Shown: in pieces, positions 42,752-50,464 of the stretch
Position numbering within the stretch: the first letter of the stretch is position 1
Layout of the letters: each line of letters begins with the position of its first letter
Source: Nocardioides terrigena
GTDB taxonomy: Bacteria > Actinomycetota > Actinomycetes > Propionibacteriales > Nocardioidaceae
Assembly: GCF_003047265.1 (NCBI RefSeq)
Contig: NZ_PZYY01000011.1
Span: 1-64,000, forward strand
DNA length: 64,000 nt
Direction: 5' to 3'
Notes under the pieces: generated by a model
What the model was told of the DNA's origin: nothing
The model's input: only the letters and a program-made list of their open reading frames with translations
Databases searched by the model: none
Program-made: the position numbers and the translations under genes

Positions 42752-44080
42752 ATGCTGCCCGTCGCCCTCGACCGGTCCGACCCTCGACCGCTCGGCCTCC
42801 AGCTCGCCGACCAGGTGCGCCGCCTGGTGCTGGCCGGCACGCTCGCGCCGGGTGACCGGCTCCCCAGCACCCGACGGCTGGCCGCCGACCTCGGCGTGGC
42901 GCGCGCGGTGGCCGAGCAGGCGTGGGACCAGCTGCGGGCCGAGGGCTGGATCGAGGGGCGCCAGGGTGCCGGGACGTGGGTGACGGTCGGCGCCGGGCCG
43001 GTGCCGACCCCGACGTCCCGCCGCCCGGCCCCGCCGTCCGAGGCTCCCCTGGTCCACCTCGACGCCGGCACCCCCTGGGTCGACGCGCGACACGGCGCAG
43101 CGTGGCGGCGGGCCTGGCGCGAGGTCTCGTCCGCGACCCCGCCGCGCGGCTACGACGACCCCCGCGGGCTCCCGGTCCTGCGCGAGCTGCTCGCCGAGAG
43201 GCTGGGCCGCACCCGGGGACTCGTCGTCGATCCCGACGACGTGGTGGTCACCGCCGGGACGACCGCGGGCCTGCGCCACGTCCTGGCGGTGCTCCCCCGC
43301 GAGCCGGTGGCCGTGGAGGACCCCGGCTACCGCGCCGCGGTGCTCACCGTGGAGGAGTCGGGCCGCCCGGTGGTCGACCTGCCGGCGCTGGCGCCGGTGA
43401 CCGATCTCGCCGGCGCCTGCGCGGCGTACGTGACCCCCGCCCACCAGCACCCCCTCGGCCGGGTGATGCCCGCCGAGGACCGCCTCACGCTGCTGGCCAC
43501 CGCGCGCCGCGACGACGCCGTGGTGCTGGAGGACGACTACGACTCGGAGTTCCGCTACGACGTGGCGCCGGTGCCCGCCCTGGCGTCGCTCGAGCCCGAC
43601 CTCGTGGCCTACCTCGGCACCGCCTCCAAGTCGGTCGCGCCGTCGCTGCGCCTGGGCTGGCTGGTGGTCCCGTCGCACCTGCGGCCCGCCCTCGACCGGC
43701 ACCGACGGATCACCCACGACGCCCCGGCGTGGCCGGTGCAACGCGCCTTCTGGGCACTGCTGCGCGACGGCTACGTCGATGCCGTCGTCCGCTCGGCCCG
43801 CCGGACGTACGCCGAGCGCGCACCGCGCGTCGTCGCGGCGCTGTCGCCGTACGCCGAGCTCGCCGGGCCGGTCGCGGGGATGTACTCCACGTGGCTGCTC
43901 CCCCACGACCGCGCGGTCCGGGCGCAGCAGGCGGCCGAGGGCGCCGGCTTCCGGGTCAACCTGCTCGCCGACTACGGACGCACGTCCGACCTCACCGGGC
44001 TGGTCGTCGGCTTCGGCGGTCCGACGGACGCGCAGCTCGACGCGGCACTGGCCGTCCTGGCCCGCTCGCTGGCCGAGTGA
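42752..44080 (+). CDS. MocR/PdxR-family transcriptional regulator
   Basis: In this 442-residue protein, residues about 10-75 are a GntR-type winged helix (LADQVRRLVLAGTLAPGDRLPSTRRLAADLGVAR). Residues about 110-440 form an aminotransferase-like domain with VVVTAGTTAGLRHVL, EDDYDSEFRYD and the PLP lysine in LGTASKSVAPSLRLGW. Such proteins sense PLP or an amino compound and control B6 or GABA-type genes. Here the obvious target is the divergent PPOX gene. The ATG at 42752 starts the helix-turn-helix domain directly. Confidence 0.9.
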   Translation: MLPVALDRSDPRPLGLQLADQVRRLVLAGTLAPGDRLPSTRRLAADLGVARAVAEQAWDQLRAEGWIEGRQGAGTWVTVGAGPVPTPTSRRPAPPSEAPLVHLDAGTPWVDARHGAAWRRAWREVSSATPPRGYDDPRGLPVLRELLAERLGRTRGLVVDPDDVVVTAGTTAGLRHVLAVLPREPVAVEDPGYRAAVLTVEESGRPVVDLPALAPVTDLAGACAAYVTPAHQHPLGRVMPAEDRLTLLATARRDDAVVLEDDYDSEFRYDVAPVPALASLEPDLVAYLGTASKSVAPSLRLGWLVVPSHLRPALDRHRRITHDAPAWPVQRAFWALLRDGYVDAVVRSARRTYAERAPRVVAALSPYAELAGPVAGMYSTWLLPHDRAVRAQQAAEGAGFRVNLLADYGRTSDLTGLVVGFGGPTDAQLDAALAVLARSLAE

Positions 44081-44098
44081 CGATCCCGCCGGGGAACG

Positions 44099-44509
44099 TC
44101 AGTCCGGGTTCTCGGCGCGGTACGCCGCCCAGGCCTCGGCCCGCTCACGCTCGATCTTGCGCCCGAGGAAGTCGGCCATGCCCCAGAGCAGGGCGAAGAT
44201 GCCGCCGAGGAAGAACATCATCGGGACGAGGAAGCCGATCGCGACCGCGCCGACCTGGAGCACCCAGCCGACGGCGTAGGCCCAGGGGGCGCGGAGCATG
44301 CCGGCGAGCAGCAGGCAGGCGACCGCCAGGCCGACGCCGATGAGCACGGCCTGCCCGACCGGCACGTCGGCGATGGTGATGAGCACCGGCGTCGTCAGGG
44401 CGACGGTGATGGCCTCGAGGCAGAGCACGGCCGCGCACATGCCGCGCCGCGGCGAGCGCTCGGTGTTGTGCGGCGCCGGGCCCTGCGGGGCGGCGGTGGT
44501 GTCGCTCAC
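44099..44509 (-). CDS. DUF4233 membrane protein
   Basis: This 136-residue protein has about four hydrophobic helices beginning at MCAAVLCLEAITVALTTPVLI and a basic C-terminus (GRKIERERAEAW). DUF4233 follows folC in many actinobacteria; its role is unknown. The GTG start overlaps the folC stop (GTGA), so it is translated with FolC. Confidence 0.88.
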   Translation of the reverse strand: MSDTTAAPQGPAPHNTERSPRRGMCAAVLCLEAITVALTTPVLITIADVPVGQAVLIGVGLAVACLLLAGMLRAPWAYAVGWVLQVGAVAIGFLVPMMFFLGGIFALLWGMADFLGRKIERERAEAWAAYRAENPD

Positions 44510-45888
44510 GACTGCCCCCGACGCAGCAGCATGGCGCGCGCCTCCCCCACCGTGACGACCGAGCCCGTGACGAGCACCGCCCCGGAGCCCAACGGGTCGC
44601 CGAAGGCCTCACCGGCCTCGGCCAGCGTGGCGGCCCGGTCGATGGCGTCGGCCAGGTCGCGGACCACGGTCACCCGGTCCTCGCCGTAGATCTCGATCGC
44701 GACGGCGGCGAGCGCGTCGGCGCTCATCGAGCGCTGGGTGGAGTTCTGCGTGCAGATGAGGTGCTCGAGGTGGGGCTCGAAGGCCTCCAGCACCCCGTTG
44801 GCGTCCTTGTCCCCCATCACGCCCATCACGCCGATGAGCGGCGAGAAGGTGAAGGAGTCCTCGATCGCCGCCGCGGTGGCCGCCGCCCCGTGGGGGTTGT
44901 GGGCGGCGTCGAGCACGATGGTGGGGCTGCGGCGGATGATCTCCAGCCGACCGGGCGAGGTCACCTGCGCGAAGGCCGCGCGCACGAGGTCGGCGTCCAG
45001 CGGCTCGTCACCGGCGAAGGCCTCGACCGCCGCCAGCGCGACGGCGGCGTTCTGCGCCTGGTGCGCGCCGTACAACGGCAGGAAGACGTCGTCGTACTGG
45101 CCGCGCAGGCCCTGCAGGGAGAGCATCTGCCCGCCGACGGCGGGGACCCGCGACACGACCCCGAACTCCATGCCCTCACGGGCCACGGTGGCACCGACCT
45201 CGGCCGCGCGCTCGATCAGCAGCGCGGCCACGTCGGCCTCCTGCTGGGCGAGGACGGCGATCGAGCCGGGCTTGATGATCCCGGCCTTCTCGTGCGCGAT
45301 GGCGGTCGGCGAGTCGCCGAGGTACTGCGCGTGGTCCACCGAGATCGGCAGCACGACCGCGACGTCGGCGTCCACGACGTTGGTGGCGTCCCATGCCCCG
45401 CCCATCCCGACCTCGACGACGGCGACGTCGACCGGGGCGTCGGCGAACGCGGCGTACGCCATCCCCACGATCGTCTCGAAGAAGCTCAACGGGTGGGCCT
45501 GGTCGGCGTCGACGAGGTGGGTGTACGGCGCGACGTCGTTGAAGGCGCGCACGAAGGCCTCGTCGGTGAGCGGCTCCCCGTCGATGCTGATCCGCTCGCT
45601 CATCTTCTCCAGGTGGGGACTGGTGAAGCGGCCGGTGCGCAGGTCGAGCGCACGCACCAGCGTCTCGATCATCCGGCTGGTCGACGTCTTGCCGTTGGTG
45701 CCGGTCAGGTGGATGGTCCGGAAGGAGCGCTGCGGGTCGCCGAGGAGCTCGGTGAACGCCTCGATGCGGTCCAGGCTGGGCTCGAGCTTGGTCTCGGGCC
45801 AGCGGGACAGCAGGGCGTCCTCGACCTCGGCGTAGGTCTCGGCCGGGCGGGCGTCAGGCGATTGCTCGGACTTCGTGTGCTCACTCAT
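44506..45888 (-). CDS. folC: folylpolyglutamate synthase / dihydrofolate synthase
   Basis: This 460-residue ATP-dependent ligase adds glutamate to folates and makes dihydrofolate from dihydropteroate. The P-loop is HLTGTNGKTSTSRM, followed by GRFTSPHLEKMSERI, VVEVGMGGAWDATNV, SVDHAQYLG and VLDAAHNPHGAAA. TAGACT at 45898-45903 on this strand lies 9 bases before the ATG, so it has almost no leader. Confidence 0.96.
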   Translation of the reverse strand: MSEHTKSEQSPDARPAETYAEVEDALLSRWPETKLEPSLDRIEAFTELLGDPQRSFRTIHLTGTNGKTSTSRMIETLVRALDLRTGRFTSPHLEKMSERISIDGEPLTDEAFVRAFNDVAPYTHLVDADQAHPLSFFETIVGMAYAAFADAPVDVAVVEVGMGGAWDATNVVDADVAVVLPISVDHAQYLGDSPTAIAHEKAGIIKPGSIAVLAQQEADVAALLIERAAEVGATVAREGMEFGVVSRVPAVGGQMLSLQGLRGQYDDVFLPLYGAHQAQNAAVALAAVEAFAGDEPLDADLVRAAFAQVTSPGRLEIIRRSPTIVLDAAHNPHGAAATAAAIEDSFTFSPLIGVMGVMGDKDANGVLEAFEPHLEHLICTQNSTQRSMSADALAAVAIEIYGEDRVTVVRDLADAIDRAATLAEAGEAFGDPLGSGAVLVTGSVVTVGEARAMLLRRGQS

Positions 45889-45925
45889 CTCGCCACGAGT
45901 CTAGGGGTGGGGTCGGCCCGCGGCC

Positions 45926-46804
45926 TCAGCGCAGGACCACGTGCACCATGTCCACCACCGGCCGGTAGCCGAGGGCCGCGTAGATCTTGTTGGACGTGGG
46001 GTTGGCCTGGTCGGTGAAGAGGCAGGCCCGCGCGCCCCTCGCCAGCACGATCCGCGACACCCCCGCCACCCCTGCGCTGGCGTAGCCCCGGCCCCGTCGC
46101 TCGCGCGGCGTGTAGACCGGGCCCACCCGGGCGACCCCGAAGGCCGGCGCGTTGGCGCCGGTGAGGTGCACGACCTCTCCCCCGTCCTCCCAGAGCCAGA
46201 TCCGCCCGGTGTCGATGCGACGCAGCAGGTCGTCGTCGCCGAAGGTCTCGATCGGTGCTCGGCCGGGCGCCCGGCCGGCCTGCTCGTCGGCGTCGACGTG
46301 GAAGGCGGTGAACCACGCGCGGCACACGGCCAGGTCGTCGCGGGTGGCCGCGCGCAGCGTGCCCGGCACCGGGGGCGGGTCGACCACGTCCCCCAGCTCG
46401 TGGAGGCGGGTGTGCTCCCAGACCTCGGGCGTCCGCCCGGACAGGCGACCGAGCTCGTCGGCGAAGACCTGCGTGGCCGGCAGCGCACCGTTGACCGCCG
46501 CCAGGTCCTCGCCCCGGTCGTGCACGGCACGGGCCAGCAGCCGGGCCGCCTCGTCCGGCATCGGGAGGAGGTACGCCGGCCGGTCGCCGTGCGGAGCGGT
46601 CCGCATGCCCACCCCCGCGACGCGGCCGCCGTCACGGGCCACGACGTACCAGTGGCGCGGGTCCTGGGCCACCCCGTCCGCGATCTCGGCGACGGCGCGG
46701 GAGGCCACGGTGGCGACGACGGTGGCCAGCACGGGGTTCGCGGCGAGGTGGTCCCCGGCCGCGTCGAGGAAGGTCGCGGGGTCGGCGAAGAACTCCAGGT
46801 CCAT
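45926..46804 (-). CDS. GNAT family N-acetyltransferase
   Basis: This 292-residue protein has a divergent N-terminal half (residues 1-130, HWYVVARDGGRVAGVGM) and a canonical C-terminal GNAT domain. VARVGPVYTPRERRGRGYASAGVAGVS is the acetyl-CoA loop, and CLFTDQANPTSNKIYAALGYRPV follows. Two-domain GNATs of this kind include mycothiol synthase-like and antibiotic acetyltransferase-like proteins; the substrate is open. It starts 7 bases after TAGCGT and is divergent from valS. Confidence 0.85.
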   Translation of the reverse strand: MDLEFFADPATFLDAAGDHLAANPVLATVVATVASRAVAEIADGVAQDPRHWYVVARDGGRVAGVGMRTAPHGDRPAYLLPMPDEAARLLARAVHDRGEDLAAVNGALPATQVFADELGRLSGRTPEVWEHTRLHELGDVVDPPPVPGTLRAATRDDLAVCRAWFTAFHVDADEQAGRAPGRAPIETFGDDDLLRRIDTGRIWLWEDGGEVVHLTGANAPAFGVARVGPVYTPRERRGRGYASAGVAGVSRIVLARGARACLFTDQANPTSNKIYAALGYRPVVDMVHVVLR

Positions 46805-46811
46805 GGGGAGG

Positions 46812-46817
46812 ACGCTA
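46812..46817 (-). promoter_or_regulatory. -10 box of the GNAT gene (leaderless)
   Basis: TAGCGT on the minus strand ends 7 bases before the ATG at 46804. It lies about 55 bases from the opposite-facing valS box. Confidence 0.55.
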
Positions 46818-46870
46818 GTGAGCCGACCGCGCGGCCCGGAACTGGTTTTCGCAGGCAGGAGGCCCTTCCG

Positions 46871-46876
46871 TAGCAT
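46871..46876 (+). promoter_or_regulatory. -10 box of valS (leaderless)
   Basis: TAGCAT ends 7 bases before the valS ATG at 46884. No ribosome binding site, T-box or leader peptide is present. Confidence 0.6.
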
Positions 46877-46883
46877 GCGCACC

Positions 46884-49502
46884 ATGACTGAGAACCCCGA
46901 GACCCAGGCCCCGGAACCGACGACCGCCGAGCGGCGTGCCGTCGTCGTACCGGACCGGGCCGTCCTCGAGGGGATCGAGGCGAAGTGGGCCGAGCGGTGG
47001 AAGGCCGACGACACCTACCGCTTCGACCGCACCCGCACCCGTGCGGACGTCTTCTCCATCGACACCCCGCCGCCGACCGTCAGCGGCAGCCTGCACGTGG
47101 GCCACGTCTTCTCCTACACGCACACCGACCTCATCGCGCGCTACCAGCGCATGCAGGGCAAGAGCGTCTTCTACCCGATGGGCTGGGACGACAACGGCCT
47201 GCCCACCGAGCGCCGGGTGCAGAACTACTTCGGCGTCCGGTGCGACCCGTCACTGCCGTACGACGCCGACTTCACGCCCCCGGAGAAGCCGGACGCCAAG
47301 AAGCAGGTCCCGATCAGCCGACCCAACTTCGTCGAGCTGTGCGAGCAGCTCGTCGAGGAGGACGAGCAGGTCTTCGAGTCGCTGTGGCGCACCCTGGGCC
47401 TGTCGGTCGACTGGTCGGAGAACTACACGACCATCGGCGCCAAGTCCCAGACCGTCAGCCAGACCGCGTTCCTGCGCAACTATGCCCGCGGAGAGGCCTA
47501 CCTCCAGGAGGCGCCGACCCTCTGGGACGTCACCTTCCAGACGGCGGTCGCGCAGGCCGAGCTGGAGGCGCGCGACTACCCGGGCGCCTACCACCGGGTG
47601 GCCTTCCACCGCCCCGGCGGTGAGCCGGTCCACATCGAGACCACCCGTCCCGAGCTCATCCCCAGCGTCGTCGCGCTCATCGCGCACCCCGACGACGAGC
47701 GGTACGCCGAGCTGTTCGGGACCACGGTCACCTCGCCGGTCTTCGGCGTGGAGGTCCCGGTGCTGGCCCACCCCGCTGCCGAGCCCGACAAGGGCGCCGG
47801 CATCGCGATGTGCTGCACCTTCGGTGACCTCACCGACGTCATGTGGTGGCGCGAGCTCGACCTGCCGGTCCGCACCCTGATCGGCCGGGACGGACGGATG
47901 CTGCGCGAGACGCCCGAGTGGCTCTCCGGCGACCGCGCCGCCGCGGCGTACGAGGAGCTCAAGGGCAAGACGACCTTCAGCGCCCGCGAGGCCGTGGTGG
48001 CCGCGCTGCGCGAGTCGGGCGACCTCGACGGGGAGCCGAAGGCGACCCAGCGGATGGCCAACTTCTACGAGAAGGGCGACAAGCCGCTCGAGATCGTCGC
48101 CACCCGCCAGTGGTACATCCGCAACGGTGGCCGCGACGCCGACACCCGCTCGGAGATGCTCGCGCGCGCCGACGAGGTCCGATGGATCCCCGCCCACATG
48201 AAGCACCGCTACGACAACTGGGTCGGCGGGCTCAACGGCGACTGGCTCATCAGCCGCCAGCGCTTCTTCGGCATCCCCTTCCCGGTCTGGTACCCCCTCG
48301 ACGACGCCGGTGACCCCGACTACGACCACCCGCTCATGCCGTCCGAGGCCGAGCTGCCGGTCGACCCGTCGACGCAGGCCCCGCGCGGCTACGACGAGGC
48401 TCAGCGGGGGAAGCCCGGCGGCTTCGTCGGCGACCCCGACGTCATGGACACCTGGGCGACCTCGTCGCTCACCCCGCAGATCGCCGGCGGCTGGCTCACC
48501 GACGAGGACCTCTTCGAGCGCGTCTACCCCTACGACCTGGCCACCCAGGCCCACGACATCATCCGGACCTGGCTCTTCAGCCGGGTGGTGCGCGCCCACT
48601 TCGAGCAGCACTCGGCGCCCTGGCGCACGGCGATGATCTCGGGCTTCATCGTCGACCCCGACCGCAAGAAGATGTCCAAGTCCAAGGGCAACGTCGTGGT
48701 CCCGACCGAGATCCTCGAGAAGTACGGCGCGGACGCCGTGCGCTGGCGCGCGGCTCTCGGCCGTCCCGGCCTGGACTCGCCGTTCGACGAGTCCCAGATG
48801 AAGGTCGGTCGTCGGCTGGCCATGAAGGTCCTCAACGCCTCCAAGTTCGTGCTGGGCAACGTCGGCGCCACGTCGCTGGACCACTTCGCGGTCAGCGAGC
48901 CGATCGACTGCGCGCTGCTCGGGCGCCTGGAGGTCGTGGTCCGCAAGGCGACCGAGGCCTTCGAGGCCTACGACTACACCACCGCGCTCGAGGTCACCGA
49001 GAAGTTCTTCTGGGAGTTCTGCGACGACTACCTCGAGCTGGTCAAGGAGCGGGCGTACGACGAGGACGGCGGCGCGGCGACCGCCTCGGCGAAGGCCGCC
49101 CTCGCCGTCGCGCTGCACGTGCAGCTGCGCCTGCTGGCGCCCTTCCTGCCCTACGCGACCGAGGAGGTCTGGTCGTGGTGGCAGGAGGGCTCGATCCACC
49201 ACACGTCGTGGCCGGTCGGCACCGACCTGGGTGCGGCCGCTGCGGCCGACCCCACGATGGTCGACGCCGTGGCCGCCGCCCTCATCGGGATCCGCGGCGC
49301 GAAGTCGCAGGCCAAGGTCTCGATGAAGGCCGAGCTCTCGCGCGTCGAGATCACCGGCCCGCCGGCGCTGGTGGCCGCCGCCGAGGGTGCCGCCGCCGAC
49401 CTGCGCCGCACCGGGAAGATCACCGGTGACCTGGTCTTCACGCCCGACGAGTCGGCGCAGCAGATCTCCGTGGCCGCGGACGTGGCTGCCCCGCCCGAGT
49501 AA
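46884..49502 (+). CDS. valS: valyl-tRNA synthetase
   Basis: This 872-residue class I synthetase has the HIGH-equivalent SGSLHVGHV in the N-terminal part, and editing-domain landmarks HIETTRPELIPSVVALIAHPDD and AGIAMCCTFGD. The catalytic region DVMDTWATSSLTPQ and the KMSKS loop KKMSKSKGN follow, with an anticodon-binding domain and a short C-terminal arm last. The Trp/Thr pattern and TTRPE editing motif fit ValS rather than IleS or LeuS. It is leaderless, separated by 79 bases from the divergent GNAT gene. Confidence 0.96.
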   Translation: MTENPETQAPEPTTAERRAVVVPDRAVLEGIEAKWAERWKADDTYRFDRTRTRADVFSIDTPPPTVSGSLHVGHVFSYTHTDLIARYQRMQGKSVFYPMGWDDNGLPTERRVQNYFGVRCDPSLPYDADFTPPEKPDAKKQVPISRPNFVELCEQLVEEDEQVFESLWRTLGLSVDWSENYTTIGAKSQTVSQTAFLRNYARGEAYLQEAPTLWDVTFQTAVAQAELEARDYPGAYHRVAFHRPGGEPVHIETTRPELIPSVVALIAHPDDERYAELFGTTVTSPVFGVEVPVLAHPAAEPDKGAGIAMCCTFGDLTDVMWWRELDLPVRTLIGRDGRMLRETPEWLSGDRAAAAYEELKGKTTFSAREAVVAALRESGDLDGEPKATQRMANFYEKGDKPLEIVATRQWYIRNGGRDADTRSEMLARADEVRWIPAHMKHRYDNWVGGLNGDWLISRQRFFGIPFPVWYPLDDAGDPDYDHPLMPSEAELPVDPSTQAPRGYDEAQRGKPGGFVGDPDVMDTWATSSLTPQIAGGWLTDEDLFERVYPYDLATQAHDIIRTWLFSRVVRAHFEQHSAPWRTAMISGFIVDPDRKKMSKSKGNVVVPTEILEKYGADAVRWRAALGRPGLDSPFDESQMKVGRRLAMKVLNASKFVLGNVGATSLDHFAVSEPIDCALLGRLEVVVRKATEAFEAYDYTTALEVTEKFFWEFCDDYLELVKERAYDEDGGAATASAKAALAVALHVQLRLLAPFLPYATEEVWSWWQEGSIHHTSWPVGTDLGAAAAADPTMVDAVAAALIGIRGAKSQAKVSMKAELSRVEITGPPALVAAAEGAAADLRRTGKITGDLVFTPDESAQQISVAADVAAPPE

Positions 49503-49529
49503 CGAGGACGGCCTCTGCGGCCGGCCCGG

Positions 49530-50324
49530 TCAGTCCTCCTCGGAGGATCCCGGGTCGGTCATCGGCACGGCCGGCGTGGTCGTCGTCCCGGTGGTGGTCG
49601 ACGGGTCGTGCCTGGTCGCCTTGGCCGCGGCCTTCGCCGCGTCCTTGGCCGCCTTCTCGGCGGCCCGGGCCTCCGCCGCGGCGGCGTGGTCTGTCGCCTT
49701 GGTGGCCTGACGAGCGGCGGTCTCGGCGTCGGCGGCGGCCTTCTCGGCGGCCCTGGCCGCGTCCCTGGCTGCCTTGTCGGCTGCCCGTTCGGCGGCCTTC
49801 TCGGCCTTGGTCGCGGCCCGATCGGCGGCGTCCTGGGCCTTGTCCGCGGCCTTCTCGGCGGCCGTGTCGGCCGCCTCCGTCGCAGAGGTCGTCACGGTGG
49901 TGGTCGCGGGGGTGGTCGTGGTGCTGGTCGGCTCCACGACGGTGGAGCCCTCCGTGTCGACCACGGTCTCGACCACGGTGGTGGCCGGGGTCGAGGTGTC
50001 GGTGGTCGTCGGGGCCGCGACCAGCTCGCGGTCGGCGCCACCGGCGGCTGCGGGCGCCCGGACGGCGCGGTCCGTCGAGCTCGCTGGCTCCCGGGAGGTG
50101 ACGGTCGGTGACACGGGCTCCCGCCCGGTGGCGCCGGACGCCGGCGTGGACTCGACGCGTCGCTCCGGAGCGACGGGCGCGGGGGCCTGGGCGGACACCC
50201 GATCGGGCGTGCGCGCGAAGAGTCCCACGAGCGCGTCACTGCGGATCGCATGACCCAGCATGACGGCGCACAGGACCGACACCATCACGAACGCGAACAG
50301 CGGACGCTTGTGCTCTGCACTCAC
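49530..50324 (-). CDS. single-pass membrane protein with alanine-rich extracellular helix (paralogue A)
   Basis: This 264-residue protein begins VSAEHKRPLFAFVMVSVLCAVMLGHAIR, a short basic tail plus one membrane helix. A Thr/Ala/Pro-rich region follows, then about 95 residues of Ala-Lys-Asp-Glu repeats (AAEKAADKAQDAADRAATKA), which should form a long charged helix or coiled coil, and a Thr-rich acidic end. The first 28 residues are clearly related to the gene at 50465-52333. The composition recalls histone H1-like tails, but the membrane helix argues for a surface location. Function is unknown. Confidence 0.75.
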   Translation of the reverse strand: MSAEHKRPLFAFVMVSVLCAVMLGHAIRSDALVGLFARTPDRVSAQAPAPVAPERRVESTPASGATGREPVSPTVTSREPASSTDRAVRAPAAAGGADRELVAAPTTTDTSTPATTVVETVVDTEGSTVVEPTSTTTTPATTTVTTSATEAADTAAEKAADKAQDAADRAATKAEKAAERAADKAARDAARAAEKAAADAETAARQATKATDHAAAAEARAAEKAAKDAAKAAAKATRHDPSTTTGTTTTPAVPMTDPGSSEED

Positions 50325-50402
50325 CCGAGGAACCCCCTTGGACCTTCGGGTTCCATTCTCGCCCGACTCTCGGGTGGATCCGAACATCCGTGGTCCAAAT
50401 GG

Positions 50403-50416
50403 CCCGAAAGGACTAG
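50403..50416 (-). promoter_or_regulatory. shared motif upstream of paralogue A
   Basis: Read on the minus strand this is CTAGTCCTTTCGGG, 78 bases before the GTG at 50324. The same 14 bases occur at nearly the same distance before paralogue B. Upstream of both, TCGGGTG plus a G-rich stretch is also conserved. Confidence 0.6.
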
Positions 50417-50464
50417 TCCGCCCCTCACCCGAAAGGAGGACGCGAACGATCGGGTTGGATCAGT

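Noticed and set aside
46805..46883. A T-box or other amino-acid-responsive leader upstream of valS
   Set aside because: The spacer is only 79 bases and valS begins 7 bases after its -10 box, leaving no room for a leader RNA.
49530..50324. A histone H1-like or nucleoid protein
   Set aside because: The Ala/Lys-rich repeats resemble H1 tails, but a clear membrane helix follows a short N-terminal tail and the repeats are balanced by many acidic residues. A surface location fits better.
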